A stretch of 36,738 bases of DNA from Methylobacterium platani (GTDB lineage: Bacteria; Pseudomonadota; Alphaproteobacteria; Rhizobiales; Beijerinckiaceae). Each line of letters starts with the position of its first letter. The stretch's first letter is position 1. The notes beneath the pieces are model-generated. The model did no database searches. It saw nothing but the letters and a program-made list of their open reading frames with translations, and was not told where the DNA came from. Below are positions 1 through 7,369 of the stretch, piece after piece. The position numbers were made by a program, and so were the translations under genes. The stretch lies in the NCBI RefSeq assembly GCF_001653715.1, contig NZ_LWHQ01000048.1, positions 1 through 36,738 of the forward strand, given 5' to 3'.

Positions 1-1
1 G

Positions 2-259
2 AGCTTCCTGTCGCGGCGCGGGACGGCGCCGGTGGCGCGCGAGCGCCTTCAGATCCTGCTGGCGCACGAGCGCACCGCCTTCGGCCGCTCGGACCTCGTC
101 GCGATCCTGCGCGAGGAGATCCTGGCGGTGATCGCCAAGCACGTCGCCATCGACCAGGAGAAGGTCAAGGTGACGATGGAGCGGGGCGACGCCGTCTCGA
201 CCCTCGGCGTCGACATCGAGCTTCCCGACAACAAGGTCGCCCGGCTCGCCAGCGCCTGA
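2..259 (+). CDS. minE: Cell division topological specificity factor MinE (5' end outside window)
   Basis: MinE stimulates the MinD ATPase and drives the pole-to-pole oscillation that keeps FtsZ rings away from the poles. The frame is open from the window edge (SFLSRRGTAP before the first internal GTG at 32), so the internal GTG is not the real start and only a few N-terminal codons are missing. What remains fits the family: the MinD-binding helix region (ARERLQILLAHERT), the hydrophobic stretch LVAILREEILAVIAKHV and the C-terminal beta-strand domain ending in VDIELPDN. MinE is usually about 85-90 residues, consistent with this near-complete copy. minD and minC normally lie just upstream, outside the window. 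A 47-bp repeated element starts two bases after the stop codon. Confidence 0.93.
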   Translation, partial: SFLSRRGTAPVARERLQILLAHERTAFGRSDLVAILREEILAVIAKHVAIDQEKVKVTMERGDAVSTLGVDIELPDNKVARLASA

Positions 260-261
260 AC

Positions 262-308
262 ACCGCCGCGCCTGCGAACGGATCCGTCCGGAGGCACGAG
301 GCAAGCCC
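262..308. repeat. 47-bp dispersed intergenic element, copy 1
   Basis: By eye this stretch matches 19991-20037 at 38 of 47 positions without gaps, starting ACCGCCGCGCCT and ending AAGCCC. Both copies begin one to three bases after the stop codon of an unrelated plus-strand gene. The core around GGATCCGT is an inverted repeat in copy 2 and a weaker one here. It behaves like a REP-type or terminator-associated element; the function is not known from the sequence. Confidence 0.6.
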
Positions 309-340
309 ATCGCCCGGCACGCCGGAAGCGCGATATAGGC

Positions 341-372
341 CGGGCAGGCGCGGGCATCCCCGTGCCTGCCCG
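341..372 (+). promoter_or_regulatory. Strong hairpin just upstream of a ribosome-binding site
   Basis: Arms 341-354 and 359-372 pair over 14 bp, with one G-U pair and a CATC loop. The hairpin ends directly before the GGAAGAGG ribosome-binding site of the gene at 388. No T-tract follows, so it is a poor intrinsic terminator. It may be a leader structure influencing translation of the downstream gene, or part of the minE 3' region. Confidence 0.45.
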
Positions 373-387
373 GAAGAGGTCGAGGTC

Positions 388-939
388 ATGCCGGACGCGC
401 CCACCATCTACGCCAATACCCTGATGGCCTTGAGCCTGCGCCGGCCGGGCATCCTGCAGGTGACCCTCGGCACCGCCGGCTTCAGCGGCGAGGACATCGA
501 GGTCGCGGTCCGGCTCGCCGTGCCGGAGGATACCGCGGTCGAGCTCGTCGAGGCCCTGGTCGAGGGCCTTCAGGCGGCGGCCGAGGAGGACGAGGACGAG
601 GAGGTGCCCGAGCCCTACGAGGCCTCCGTCGGCGACGTCGCGACGGCGGGGCTGCTCGCCACCACCCTCGCCACCGCCATGGGCGACGCCCTCGACCTGC
701 TGGCGGCCCGCCCCGACTTCCTCGAGCGCCTGACCGAGATCGAGGAGCGCGCCGTCCTGACGACGCGCAACTCCGTCTCCGAGGGCGTCTCGGTCGACGA
801 CGAGGCGAAGGCGGTGCGCGACACCGTCGCGGTGCTCCAGAGCCTGTTCGCGCAGTGGCGCAAGGACCACGTGCCGCCGGCGAGCCCACCGCCCCCGCCG
901 CCGCCCGAGGAGGGCGGACCGGGCGAGCCGCAGGCCTGA
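388..939 (+). CDS. Hypothetical acidic protein with proline-rich tail
   Basis: I do not recognise this 183-residue protein. It has no signal peptide or membrane segment and looks cytoplasmic. Residues 1-60 could form a mixed alpha/beta region. An acidic run (EEDEDEEVPEP) follows at about 66-76, then two amphipathic helices (about 85-115 and 120-160). The C-terminal tail carries seven consecutive prolines and ends in EPQA. The ATG at 388 is preceded by AGAGG at a good distance, supporting the start. It stands alone between minE and a convergent chemoreceptor gene, so the neighbours do not suggest a function. Codon use matches the surrounding genes, which supports a real gene. Confidence 0.7.
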   Translation: MPDAPTIYANTLMALSLRRPGILQVTLGTAGFSGEDIEVAVRLAVPEDTAVELVEALVEGLQAAAEEDEDEEVPEPYEASVGDVATAGLLATTLATAMGDALDLLAARPDFLERLTEIEERAVLTTRNSVSEGVSVDDEAKAVRDTVAVLQSLFAQWRKDHVPPASPPPPPPPEEGGPGEPQA

Positions 940-962
940 CTGCGGGACCCCCGGGAGCGCCC

Positions 963-2669
963 TCAGGCCGCCCGGACGGTCGCGAGGAAGCGGTGGACTT
1001 CCGCCGAGAGGTGCTCGGACTGGCGCGACAGCGCGGAGGCCGAGGCGAGCACCTCGCCCGCCGCCGAGCCGGTCGTCTCCGAGGCCTGGGCGACCCCGGC
1101 GATGTTGCCGGTCACCGCGCTCGTCCCGGCGGAGGCCTGGGAGACGTTGCACACGATCTCCTGGGTGGCGGCGCCCTGCTGCTCGACCGCCGCGGCGATC
1201 GCGGCGGCGACGGCATCGATCTCGCCGATCAGGGCGGTGATGGTGCCGATCGCCCCCACCGTCTGGCCGGTGACGCCCTGCACCTCGCCGATCTGGCGCG
1301 CGATCTCCTCCGTTGCCCGGGCGGTCTGGTTGGCGAGCTGCTTGACCTCGGCGGCGACGACGGCGAAGCCGCGGCCGGCCTCGCCGGCCCGCGCCGCCTC
1401 GATGGTGGCGTTCAGCGCCAGCAGGTTGGTCTGGCTCGCGATGGTCGAGATCATCCCGACCATGTCGCCGATCCGGGCCGAGGTCTGGCTGAGGGCCTGC
1501 ACGAAGCGCGTGGTCTGGTCCGCCTCCGCGACCGCCTTCCGGGCGAGGCCGGCGGAGCCGGAGACCTGCCGTCCGATCTCGGCGATCGAGGCGCCGAGCT
1601 CCTCGGCCGCCGCCGCCACCGTGCCGACATTCGTCGCCGCCTCCTCGGCCGCCGCCGCCACGCTCGTCGACTGCTCGGCCGTGCGGGTCGCGGTCGCCGT
1701 CATCGACCGGGCGGTGGCCTGGAGCGTGCCGGCGGAGGAGGAGACCGAGCCGACGATGCCGCCGATCGCGGCCTCGAAGCCGTCGGCCAGCTCCATCATC
1801 GCGCGCCGGCGCGCCTCGGCGGCGGCCGCATCGGCGATCTGGCGCCGCTCGGCGTCCTCGGCGGCCTTGCGCGCCACCATGGCCTTGATGCTCTCGACGG
1901 CGCGGCCGAGCGCGCCGATCTCGTCGGCGCGCCGGCTCTCGGCGATGTCCGCGTCGATCTCGCCGGCCGCCATCCGCTCCAGCACCGTCACGAGCCGGGT
2001 GATCGGCCGCCGGATGTTGAGCATCAGCGCGATCGCCGCGCCGAGCAGGCTCAGGAGCATCGCCGCACCGGCCATCAGGCCGACCCGCGTCGCCGCGGCG
2101 ATCCGGTCGGAGGCGGCCTCCATCGCCTCGCGGGTGAAGCGGTCGGCATTGGCGACCGATTCGCCGATCGTCCGCTCGGCCCGACCGGTCAGGGCCTGGA
2201 TCGCGTCGCGAGCCGCTCCCGCCGCCGCGGCATCGACCGGCCGGCCGTGGAGATCGGCCCGGCCGGCCTGCGCGTAACGCTGCACCGCCTCGGCCAGGTC
2301 GCGCAGGGCGCGCTCGCTGTCGCGCAGGACGTCCGGCTTGAGCGCGATCGCGATCGGCCGCGCGAGCCCCGCGGCGGCCTTCCTCGCCTCGTCGAGGGCC
2401 GCCGCCACGGCCGCATCGGCGGCGGCGGCGTCGCGCGCCAGCTCGACGGTCTTCTGGCTCAGCTGGATCCGGCTGACCGCGAGCTGGGCCTGCGAAATTC
2501 CGCGCAGGATGGTTTCCTCCCGCGCCACCGCCTCGTTCGCCGCCCGGACCTCGGTATTGCTGGTCCATTGATTGATGATGGCGCCGCCGGCGAACAAAGC
2601 CGTCACCGCCGAGGACAACACCAACTTCCGTCCGATGGTGAGCTTGATCATCCTACGACCCGTTGCCAT
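963..2669 (-). CDS. Methyl-accepting chemotaxis protein
   Basis: An inner-membrane chemoreceptor that would signal to CheA/CheW. It has one membrane segment at about residues 15-33, a mostly helical periplasmic sensing region of about 160 residues, a second membrane segment at about 196-217, a HAMP linker at about 217-270, and the long cytoplasmic coiled-coil signalling domain. The latter shows the conserved hairpin-flanking stretch NLLALNATIEAARAGEAG followed by GFAVVAAEVKQLA. The sensing region is rich in Ala, Arg and Glu and resembles four-helix-bundle sensors, so the ligand cannot be named. No C-terminal CheR-binding pentapeptide is visible. An alternative ATG at 2651 (MIKLTIGRKL) would give a more typical short cytoplasmic N-terminus. 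No chemotaxis genes are nearby, so this is an orphan receptor. Confidence 0.93.
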   Translation of the reverse strand: MATGRRMIKLTIGRKLVLSSAVTALFAGGAIINQWTSNTEVRAANEAVAREETILRGISQAQLAVSRIQLSQKTVELARDAAAADAAVAAALDEARKAAAGLARPIAIALKPDVLRDSERALRDLAEAVQRYAQAGRADLHGRPVDAAAAGAARDAIQALTGRAERTIGESVANADRFTREAMEAASDRIAAATRVGLMAGAAMLLSLLGAAIALMLNIRRPITRLVTVLERMAAGEIDADIAESRRADEIGALGRAVESIKAMVARKAAEDAERRQIADAAAAEARRRAMMELADGFEAAIGGIVGSVSSSAGTLQATARSMTATATRTAEQSTSVAAAAEEAATNVGTVAAAAEELGASIAEIGRQVSGSAGLARKAVAEADQTTRFVQALSQTSARIGDMVGMISTIASQTNLLALNATIEAARAGEAGRGFAVVAAEVKQLANQTARATEEIARQIGEVQGVTGQTVGAIGTITALIGEIDAVAAAIAAAVEQQGAATQEIVCNVSQASAGTSAVTGNIAGVAQASETTGSAAGEVLASASALSRQSEHLSAEVHRFLATVRAA

Positions 2670-2859
2670 TGGGATTACCGAGTGTCGGCTCGGTCGAAGG
2701 CGTAGGATTGCTCTGTTAAAAAATACTTTTCGGCCGCAAGGGGGACGGGCAAAATATCTTTGCGCACCAACGGAACCAATCGTCCCCCGGTCACGAGGCC
2801 TGGCGAAGTCTAGGTAAGCTGTCCCATCGTCGTTAGGGCATCGACGTGGAACGGCGCGA

Positions 2860-2889
2860 CGGCGCTTCGCTCTCCTCGGCGAAGCGCCG
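2860..2889. terminator. Hairpin in the peptidase/chemoreceptor intergenic region
   Basis: Perfect 11-bp arms at 2860-2870 and 2879-2889 (CGGCGCTTCGC and its complement) with an 8-base loop. With the hairpin at 2895-2932 it forms a tandem pair downstream of the minus-strand S53 peptidase gene. No T-tract follows, so termination is inferred from position and stem strength only. Confidence 0.45.
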
Positions 2890-2894
2890 GGCGC

Positions 2895-2932
2895 GGTCCT
2901 CCCCTCCCGGCACGGAGACCGGGGGGAGGACC
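2895..2932 (-). terminator. Hairpin after the S53 peptidase stop codon
   Basis: Perfect 10-bp arms at 2895-2904 and 2923-2932 (GGTCCTCCCC with GGGGAGGACC), starting seven bases beyond the peptidase stop. Stem strength and position suggest a terminator, but a U-run is absent, as is common in such GC-rich genomes. Confidence 0.5.
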
Positions 2933-2939
2933 GGCACCG

Positions 2940-4604
2940 TCAGGCCACGAGCCCGGCGCCCGTTCCCTGGAAGAGCGCCAGGATCCGCTCGCCGTCGGGC
3001 GATCCGAGGCCCGTGCAGGCATCCCAGCCGGTTCCGGCTTCGTAGCCCACCCCGCCCACCTTGTTGTCGCCGATCGTGATGTCGCGGAACGCGGCGGGAT
3101 TGCCGTAGAGCAGCGGGTGGATGAAGCCCGCCGGCTTGCCGCGGGCCTCGTTGACGAGGGCGAGGAGCCCGGCCCAGAGCGGCGCCACCGCGCTCGTCCC
3201 TCCGATCAGCCCGCTCGCCCCGGCCACGACGACGCGGTAGCCGCTCTGCGGGTCGGCATCGCCCGAGACGTCGGGCACGCCGCGCCGGACCTGCCCGTCA
3301 TTGACCGATCCCGGGATCCCGGCCCCGGACTGGTAGGCGGGCCTGGGATAGCGGTCGCTGATCCCGCCGCCGGTCCCGCTTCCGCCGGAATTCCAGACCT
3401 CCTCGCCGGCGATCCCGTTATTCGCGTCGGTGCTCAGCAGCGTCCCGCCGCAGCCGACCGCGTAGGGGTTGGAGGCGGGGAAATCGACGTGGACGCGGTC
3501 GTCCGCCTCGCCGTCCGTCGCGAGATTGTCCCCGGAGGCCGCGAACACCGTGACGCCGAGCCGGGCCGCGTCGCGCAGCGCCGAGGTCATGCTGCGCAGG
3601 CCCTGGTCGGTCCAGCGCGTCTCGGGCGATCCCCAGCTGATCGAGATCACCGAGGGCCGATGGACGTCGTCGTGGACCGCCCGGGTGATCGCGTCGACGA
3701 AGCCCTGGGTGGTGTTGGGGGCGAAGTACACCGCCAGGACCGCCCCGGGCGCGGCGCCTCCGGCGACCTGGATGTCGAGGGCGACCTCGCCGTCGGCGTT
3801 CTGGTCGACCCCCGGGCGATTGAGCCCGCCCGACACCGAGACCGGCACGACGCTCGGCGTGGCGAGTCCCATGGCCCGGAAGGCCGCCTCGGTATCGGAG
3901 GTGCGGTAGCCGCCCCCGAGCTCGATGATGGCGATGCACTGGCCCTTGCCCCGGCCGGGGGTCTGGGGAAAGCCGTAGAGGCGGGCGACCTCGTTCGGCA
4001 GGTGGCCGACGGTGGCGTGGGGCTCGGCGTGGCGGGTGAAGCGCGGGCGCGCCTGCGGCCTGGTGTCGAGCCCGAGGACCGACTCGATCGCGTCGGCGAC
4101 GTCCTTGGGGGCGGACAGGGTGCCCGACCGCGCCCGGAAGGCCTCGGCGCCGCTGTTGTAGTAGTGGAGCTTGGTCCGGAACGCCGCCTCGAGCTTGTCG
4201 GCCGGGCCGGCGAGCTTGACCAGCCGGCGGGCCGGATCCGTCTTGACGACGCTCAGCCCGGTGGCGTTGGCGAAGCCGACGACCTTGGCGATGTCGCCCT
4301 TCAGGGATTCGGTGCGCTCGCCCCGCAGGTTCGCCCGCGGTGTCGCAGCCGCCGCCGGCGCGCCCGCCGGGTCGGCGCTCTGCGGCCCGATCGCCAGAAG
4401 CGCGTCGTCGTCGCGGTCCTTCAGGTAGACGCTCACCTCGATCGTGTCGTTCGCCTTGACCTCGCCCGCCGCCCGGGGCGCGGTCCGTGGCGCGGCCGCC
4501 TGCTCGGGCGCCGGCCGGTAGCTGCCCGGGATCTCGACGTAGCCGTCCGAGGCGCGGGCCTTCGGCGTTGCACGGGTGTTCGGCGTTGCGTGCGTCTTCG
4601 ACAT
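2940..4604 (-). CDS. S53 family serine-carboxyl peptidase (sedolisin/kumamolisin type)
   Basis: A subtilisin-fold endopeptidase of the acid-active sedolisin family, 554 residues including its propeptide. Residues about 20-185 form the pro-kumamolisin activation domain (PGSYRP near the start, then DTIEVSVYLKDR). The catalytic domain follows from about 195 (GHLPNEVARLYGFP). Expected active-site residues are present: E273 and D277 in DGEVALDIQVAGG (the E-x3-D spacing of kumamolisin), oxyanion D359 in ASGDN, and nucleophile S471 in GGTSAVAPLWAG. The calcium-site region FRDITIGDN with GYEAGTGWDACTG is also present. No classical signal peptide is seen; the first 20 residues are Thr/Pro/Arg-rich. 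GGAGG eight bases before the ATG supports the start. No inhibitor or substrate gene is adjacent. Confidence 0.93.
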   Translation of the reverse strand: MSKTHATPNTRATPKARASDGYVEIPGSYRPAPEQAAAPRTAPRAAGEVKANDTIEVSVYLKDRDDDALLAIGPQSADPAGAPAAAATPRANLRGERTESLKGDIAKVVGFANATGLSVVKTDPARRLVKLAGPADKLEAAFRTKLHYYNSGAEAFRARSGTLSAPKDVADAIESVLGLDTRPQARPRFTRHAEPHATVGHLPNEVARLYGFPQTPGRGKGQCIAIIELGGGYRTSDTEAAFRAMGLATPSVVPVSVSGGLNRPGVDQNADGEVALDIQVAGGAAPGAVLAVYFAPNTTQGFVDAITRAVHDDVHRPSVISISWGSPETRWTDQGLRSMTSALRDAARLGVTVFAASGDNLATDGEADDRVHVDFPASNPYAVGCGGTLLSTDANNGIAGEEVWNSGGSGTGGGISDRYPRPAYQSGAGIPGSVNDGQVRRGVPDVSGDADPQSGYRVVVAGASGLIGGTSAVAPLWAGLLALVNEARGKPAGFIHPLLYGNPAAFRDITIGDNKVGGVGYEAGTGWDACTGLGSPDGERILALFQGTGAGLVA

Positions 4605-5243
4605 GGCGAAAGCCTCCCTTTCGACGTCGTTTCAAAGGGTTCGACCGTTGGTGGTCCGCCCGGTCACCGTCGTCGCCCGGACGGGCGGCGGCGCAACGTG
4701 AGCCCTTCGGCGGCGCGGGGGCCGCCGGCAGACGCCTGACGCGGTGCGGGACCGCGGGATCCGGGTCGCCGTGCGAACCGGTCGCGGCCTCGGACAGGTC
4801 AGTCCTGCCGAGATCGACGAGCGTTCCTTTGATCGATTTTATTGTTATGACGCGCAAAATCCGCAGGATTCATCTCAATATATATTAAGTATTTCTATTA
4901 AAATACGAGACCGACCGGCGCGATGATCGTCGGCATGCGCTGCATCAGCCGGCTCTCGGCCCGGCCAAAGACCGCATCCGGCGCTCCTGTCGCCGATGAG
5001 ACCCAAGGAGAGCCATTCACTTCTCGCTTAATCAAGCATAGTTCATCGCGTTCTGCAACCGCGACGATGCCGAGCAATTCAACATTGCAACTTCATTGCT
5101 GGATTGCTACGGCGGCCTCATCCGATCGGAGAGGGTTCCAGCGCTTCGGCGCAGCCGGCCGCACCGTCACCTTCGCGGACGAACGACCCGAAGCGGCCCG
5201 GCCGGTGTTGACGAGGCTCCCCCTCCGCGGAGCGCTCCGACCC
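4605..5243. other. Gene-free stretch with an AT-rich island
   Basis: Between the peptidase start and the YdcZ-like gene I see no convincing gene. Bases about 4825-4909 are strikingly AT-rich (TTTTATTG, ATATATATTAAG, ATTAAAATAC) against a very GC-rich background, and the AT enrichment continues more weakly to about 5105. Short open frames here have no protein-like character. It may hold the promoter of the divergent peptidase gene, a binding site for a nucleoid protein, or the remnant of transferred DNA. Confidence 0.5.
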
Positions 5244-5687
5244 ATGCCAGCCCTCGTCGCCCTGATCGCCATCCTCGCCGGCGTGCTCAACACCGTCCAG
5301 GCGGGCGCGAACACGACCCTGAACAAGACCCTGGGCCAGCCGGTGCTGGTCGCCCTCACGGTCTCGGCCGCCAACGCCCTGGTGTATCTCGCCGCCATCC
5401 CCTTCGTCGGGCTCGGCTGGCCGGGAACGTCACGGCTCGCCCAGGTGCCGTGGTGGGCCTGGCTCGGCGGCGCGATGGGCGGCGCCTACGTGCTGGCGAT
5501 GATCGTCCTCGCCGGGCGGCTGGGCGCGGCCGTGTTCACCGGGCTCACCGTCACGGCCGGGCTCGTCACCTCGGTGCTGCTCGACCATTACGGCTGGGTC
5601 GGCTTCGCGCCGCATCCGGCCGGGCCCTGGCGCCTTCTCGGCTGCGGCCTGATGATCGCCGGCGTGGCGCTGATCGCGCGGTTCTGA
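5244..5687 (+). CDS. DMT superfamily YdcZ-type membrane protein (DUF606)
   Basis: A 147-residue inner-membrane protein with about five hydrophobic segments. It starts MPALVALIAILAGVLNTVQAGANTTLNKTLG, a typical beginning of the YdcZ/DUF606 branch of the drug/metabolite transporter superfamily. Other segments are VLVALTVSAANALVYLAAIPFVG, WWAWLGGAMGGAYVLAMIVLA, and the C-terminal LLGCGLMIAGVALIARF. Family members of this length probably act as dimers; the substrate is unknown. The open frame runs back to 4923, but that N-terminal part is unlike any protein and crosses the AT-rich region, so the ATG at 5244 is chosen. It is convergent with the small gene ending at 5718. Confidence 0.85.
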   Translation: MPALVALIAILAGVLNTVQAGANTTLNKTLGQPVLVALTVSAANALVYLAAIPFVGLGWPGTSRLAQVPWWAWLGGAMGGAYVLAMIVLAGRLGAAVFTGLTVTAGLVTSVLLDHYGWVGFAPHPAGPWRLLGCGLMIAGVALIARF

Positions 5688-5688
5688 G

Positions 5689-5728
5689 GCCAAGCCCCGC
5701 TCAACGCCAAGCCCCGCTCAACGCCAAG
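5689..5728. repeat. 17-bp tandem repeat, about 2.4 copies
   Basis: GCCAAGCCCCGCTCAAC occurs exactly at 5689-5705 and 5706-5722 and starts again (GCCAAGC) at 5723. It lies in the gap between two convergent genes. The second copy supplies the TGA stop (5718-5720) of the minus-strand gene, and the last codons of that gene lie in the third, partial copy. Confidence 0.8.
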
Positions 5729-5963
5729 CGCGGAGGTCGCGCGCGTCGCGGCCGGGGACCGGGGCGGTCTGGGCGGTGAAGGCCGGGGCGCGGCTCTCGC
5801 CCGGATCGACGGTGTTGACGTCGGCGAGCAGCAGCGTCGCGAGCGAGGCGCCGAGCCCGGTGATGACGAAGCCGACGATCACGGCGCGCGGCGCGCCGAA
5901 ATGCCGGACGATCAGCGCGACCGCGGTCGCGACGGCGAGGAAACCGACGGCGCTGTGCCACAT
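5718..5963 (-). CDS. Small membrane protein of unknown function
   Basis: An 81-residue protein starting MWHSAVGFLAVATAVALIVRHFG, with two predicted membrane segments (about 4-20 and 25-47) and a hydrophilic, Ala/Pro/Arg-rich tail. I do not recognise a family. The frame could extend to a GTG at 5990, but GGGAGAG lies nine bases before the ATG at 5963, which decides the start. A perfect CtrA-type box (6045-6059) lies 82 bases upstream of this start, in the shared upstream region with the oxidoreductase gene. The stop codon falls inside a 17-bp tandem repeat. Confidence 0.6.
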   Translation of the reverse strand: MWHSAVGFLAVATAVALIVRHFGAPRAVIVGFVITGLGASLATLLLADVNTVDPGESRAPAFTAQTAPVPGRDARDLRAWR

Positions 5964-6044
5964 GCGAACATCTCTCCCGTTGCGGGACACCCTGGCCCGC
6001 GCGCAAGGGGAGTGTTGCGAGCGGCGTGCCGTTGCGGCAGATGG

Positions 6045-6059
6045 TTAATCTTCAGTTAA
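6045..6059. promoter_or_regulatory. CtrA-type box TTAA-N7-TTAA
   Basis: TTAA at 6045-6048 and TTAA at 6056-6059 with exactly seven bases between match the full CtrA recognition site known from Caulobacter and other alphaproteobacteria. It lies in the divergent region between the small membrane protein (start 5963) and the oxidoreductase (start 6211), so it could control either gene. Confidence 0.55.
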
Positions 6060-6210
6060 GCCGGACGGCAAGCCCCGGCCCCGCAGGCCGGCCTGCACGC
6101 GGCGCAAGGCTCGCAGCGGCCCGGGGAGACGGGCGCGGCGCGCGGAACCGCGTGTTCCCCCGCAGTCTGTTCGGCCTTAAGGGAGAGCCCGTCGGCACCC
6201 GGGATCCCAG

Positions 6211-7203
6211 ATGCTCAAGCCCTCCTCACCCCTCGCCCTCGGCATCATCGGCGCCGGCATCATGGGCGAACGCATGTTGAACGCCGTCCTCGACCAGGAG
6301 CACGCCCCGGTCCGCGTCGCGGCCCTGTGGGATCCCGCCCCGGCGGCCCTGGCGCGCATCGGTGCGGCCTTCCCGGCTGTGCCGCTGGCGGCGGATGCCG
6401 CCGCCGTCGTGGCGGCGAGCGACTGCGTCTACATCGCCTCCCCGCCGGCCTCGCATCTCGGCCATGCCCGGGCGGCGCTCGCGGCGGGCCGCAGCGTGTT
6501 CTGCGAGAAGCCCCTCGCGGTCGACCTCGCCGAGGCGCGCGCCTTCGTGGCGGAGGCGGGGGATCGCGGCGCGGTGAACTTCCCGTTCGCCTCCTCCCTC
6601 GGCGTCGCCGCGCTGACGCAGTGGATCGCCGCGGGCGCGGTCGGCGCGCCGCGGCGGCTCACCGTCGAGGTCGCCTTCGCGCGCTGGCCGCGGCCGTGGC
6701 AGGCCGATGCGGCGGCGTGGCTCGATGCGCCGCAGGAGGGCGGCTTCACCCGCGAGGTGGTGTCGCACTTCCTGTTCCTCAGCCGCCGCCTGCTCGGCCC
6801 GCTGCACGACCTGACGGCGCGGGCCGCGTTTCCCGAGCCCGGCCGGTCGGAGCGGGCGGTCGAGGCGGCGTTCCGGGCCGGCGACGTGCCGGTGGTGCTG
6901 CGCGGCCGGGTCGGCGACACCCCGCACGACGACCACAATACCTGGACGATCGAGGGCGAGGCCGGCGCCGTCCGCCTGCGCGACTGGGCGATCGCCGAGC
7001 GGCGGCGGCCGGACGGCAGCTTCGAGGCGGCACCGGACGCGATGCCGAACGAGCGCGCCCGCCCGATCGCCCTGCGCCGCCAGCTCGACGGCGTGGTGCG
7101 GATGACAAGGGGCGAGCCGCACCACCTCGCCACCCTGGCGGAGGCCCTGGAGGTGCAGGAGGTGGTCGAGGCGATCCTCGGCCGAGGGCCGGCCGGCCGC
7201 TGA
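6211..7203 (+). CDS. Gfo/Idh/MocA family NAD(P)-dependent oxidoreductase
   Basis: A 330-residue cytoplasmic dehydrogenase. The N-terminal Rossmann fold has the dinucleotide-binding motif GIIGAGIMG (11-19). The family signature with the catalytic lysine is at about 98-103 (CEKPLA), preceded by YIASPPASHLGHARAAL. The C-terminal half is the alpha/beta substrate domain (GFTREVVSHFLFLSRRLLG, then a beta-rich region). Family members oxidise or reduce sugars, inositols or related cyclic compounds; the substrate cannot be read from the sequence. It is monocistronic, but it lies 512 bases before an exopolysaccharide locus, so a role in making a nucleotide-sugar precursor is possible though unproven. 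A GC-rich hairpin lies about 75 bases after the stop. Confidence 0.88.
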   Translation: MLKPSSPLALGIIGAGIMGERMLNAVLDQEHAPVRVAALWDPAPAALARIGAAFPAVPLAADAAAVVAASDCVYIASPPASHLGHARAALAAGRSVFCEKPLAVDLAEARAFVAEAGDRGAVNFPFASSLGVAALTQWIAAGAVGAPRRLTVEVAFARWPRPWQADAAAWLDAPQEGGFTREVVSHFLFLSRRLLGPLHDLTARAAFPEPGRSERAVEAAFRAGDVPVVLRGRVGDTPHDDHNTWTIEGEAGAVRLRDWAIAERRRPDGSFEAAPDAMPNERARPIALRRQLDGVVRMTRGEPHHLATLAEALEVQEVVEAILGRGPAGR

Positions 7204-7278
7204 CCCGGACATCGCGTCACACCCCCGCCCTGCATCGAGGGCCGGCCCGGGAGGCGGCCGGCCGTGCCGGCTCCGTGC

Positions 7279-7301
7279 CCCGGCCGGCGTCGCCGGCCGG
7301 G
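7279..7301 (+). terminator. Hairpin after the oxidoreductase gene
   Basis: Ten-base arms CCCGGCCGGC (7279-7288) and GCCGGCCGGG (7292-7301) with a 3-base loop. It lies about 75 bases after the stop of the oxidoreductase gene; no T-run follows. Confidence 0.4.
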
Positions 7302-7317
7302 TAGATCGCTGCGAATG

Positions 7318-7369
7318 CAGAACAATCCCGTCCGCCTGTCGAGGTCGGGCCGATTTCAGAACAATCCCG
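7318..7369. promoter_or_regulatory. 13-bp direct repeat, possible operator
   Basis: CAGAACAATCCCG occurs exactly at 7318-7330 and again at 7357-7369, 39 bases apart. It lies about 350-400 bases upstream of the first exopolysaccharide glycosyltransferase start. I did not notice another copy in the window. It could be a pair of regulator-binding sites. Confidence 0.4.

Noticed and set aside
49..2568. An 839-residue minus-strand frame across minE and the chemoreceptor
   Set aside because: Its Arg/Gly-rich composition is a frame shadow of the chemoreceptor gene on the same strand and of plus-strand genes.
4885..4901. Another TTAA pair, possible CtrA box
   Set aside because: The spacer is nine bases, not seven, and the surrounding AT-rich sequence makes such matches likely by chance.
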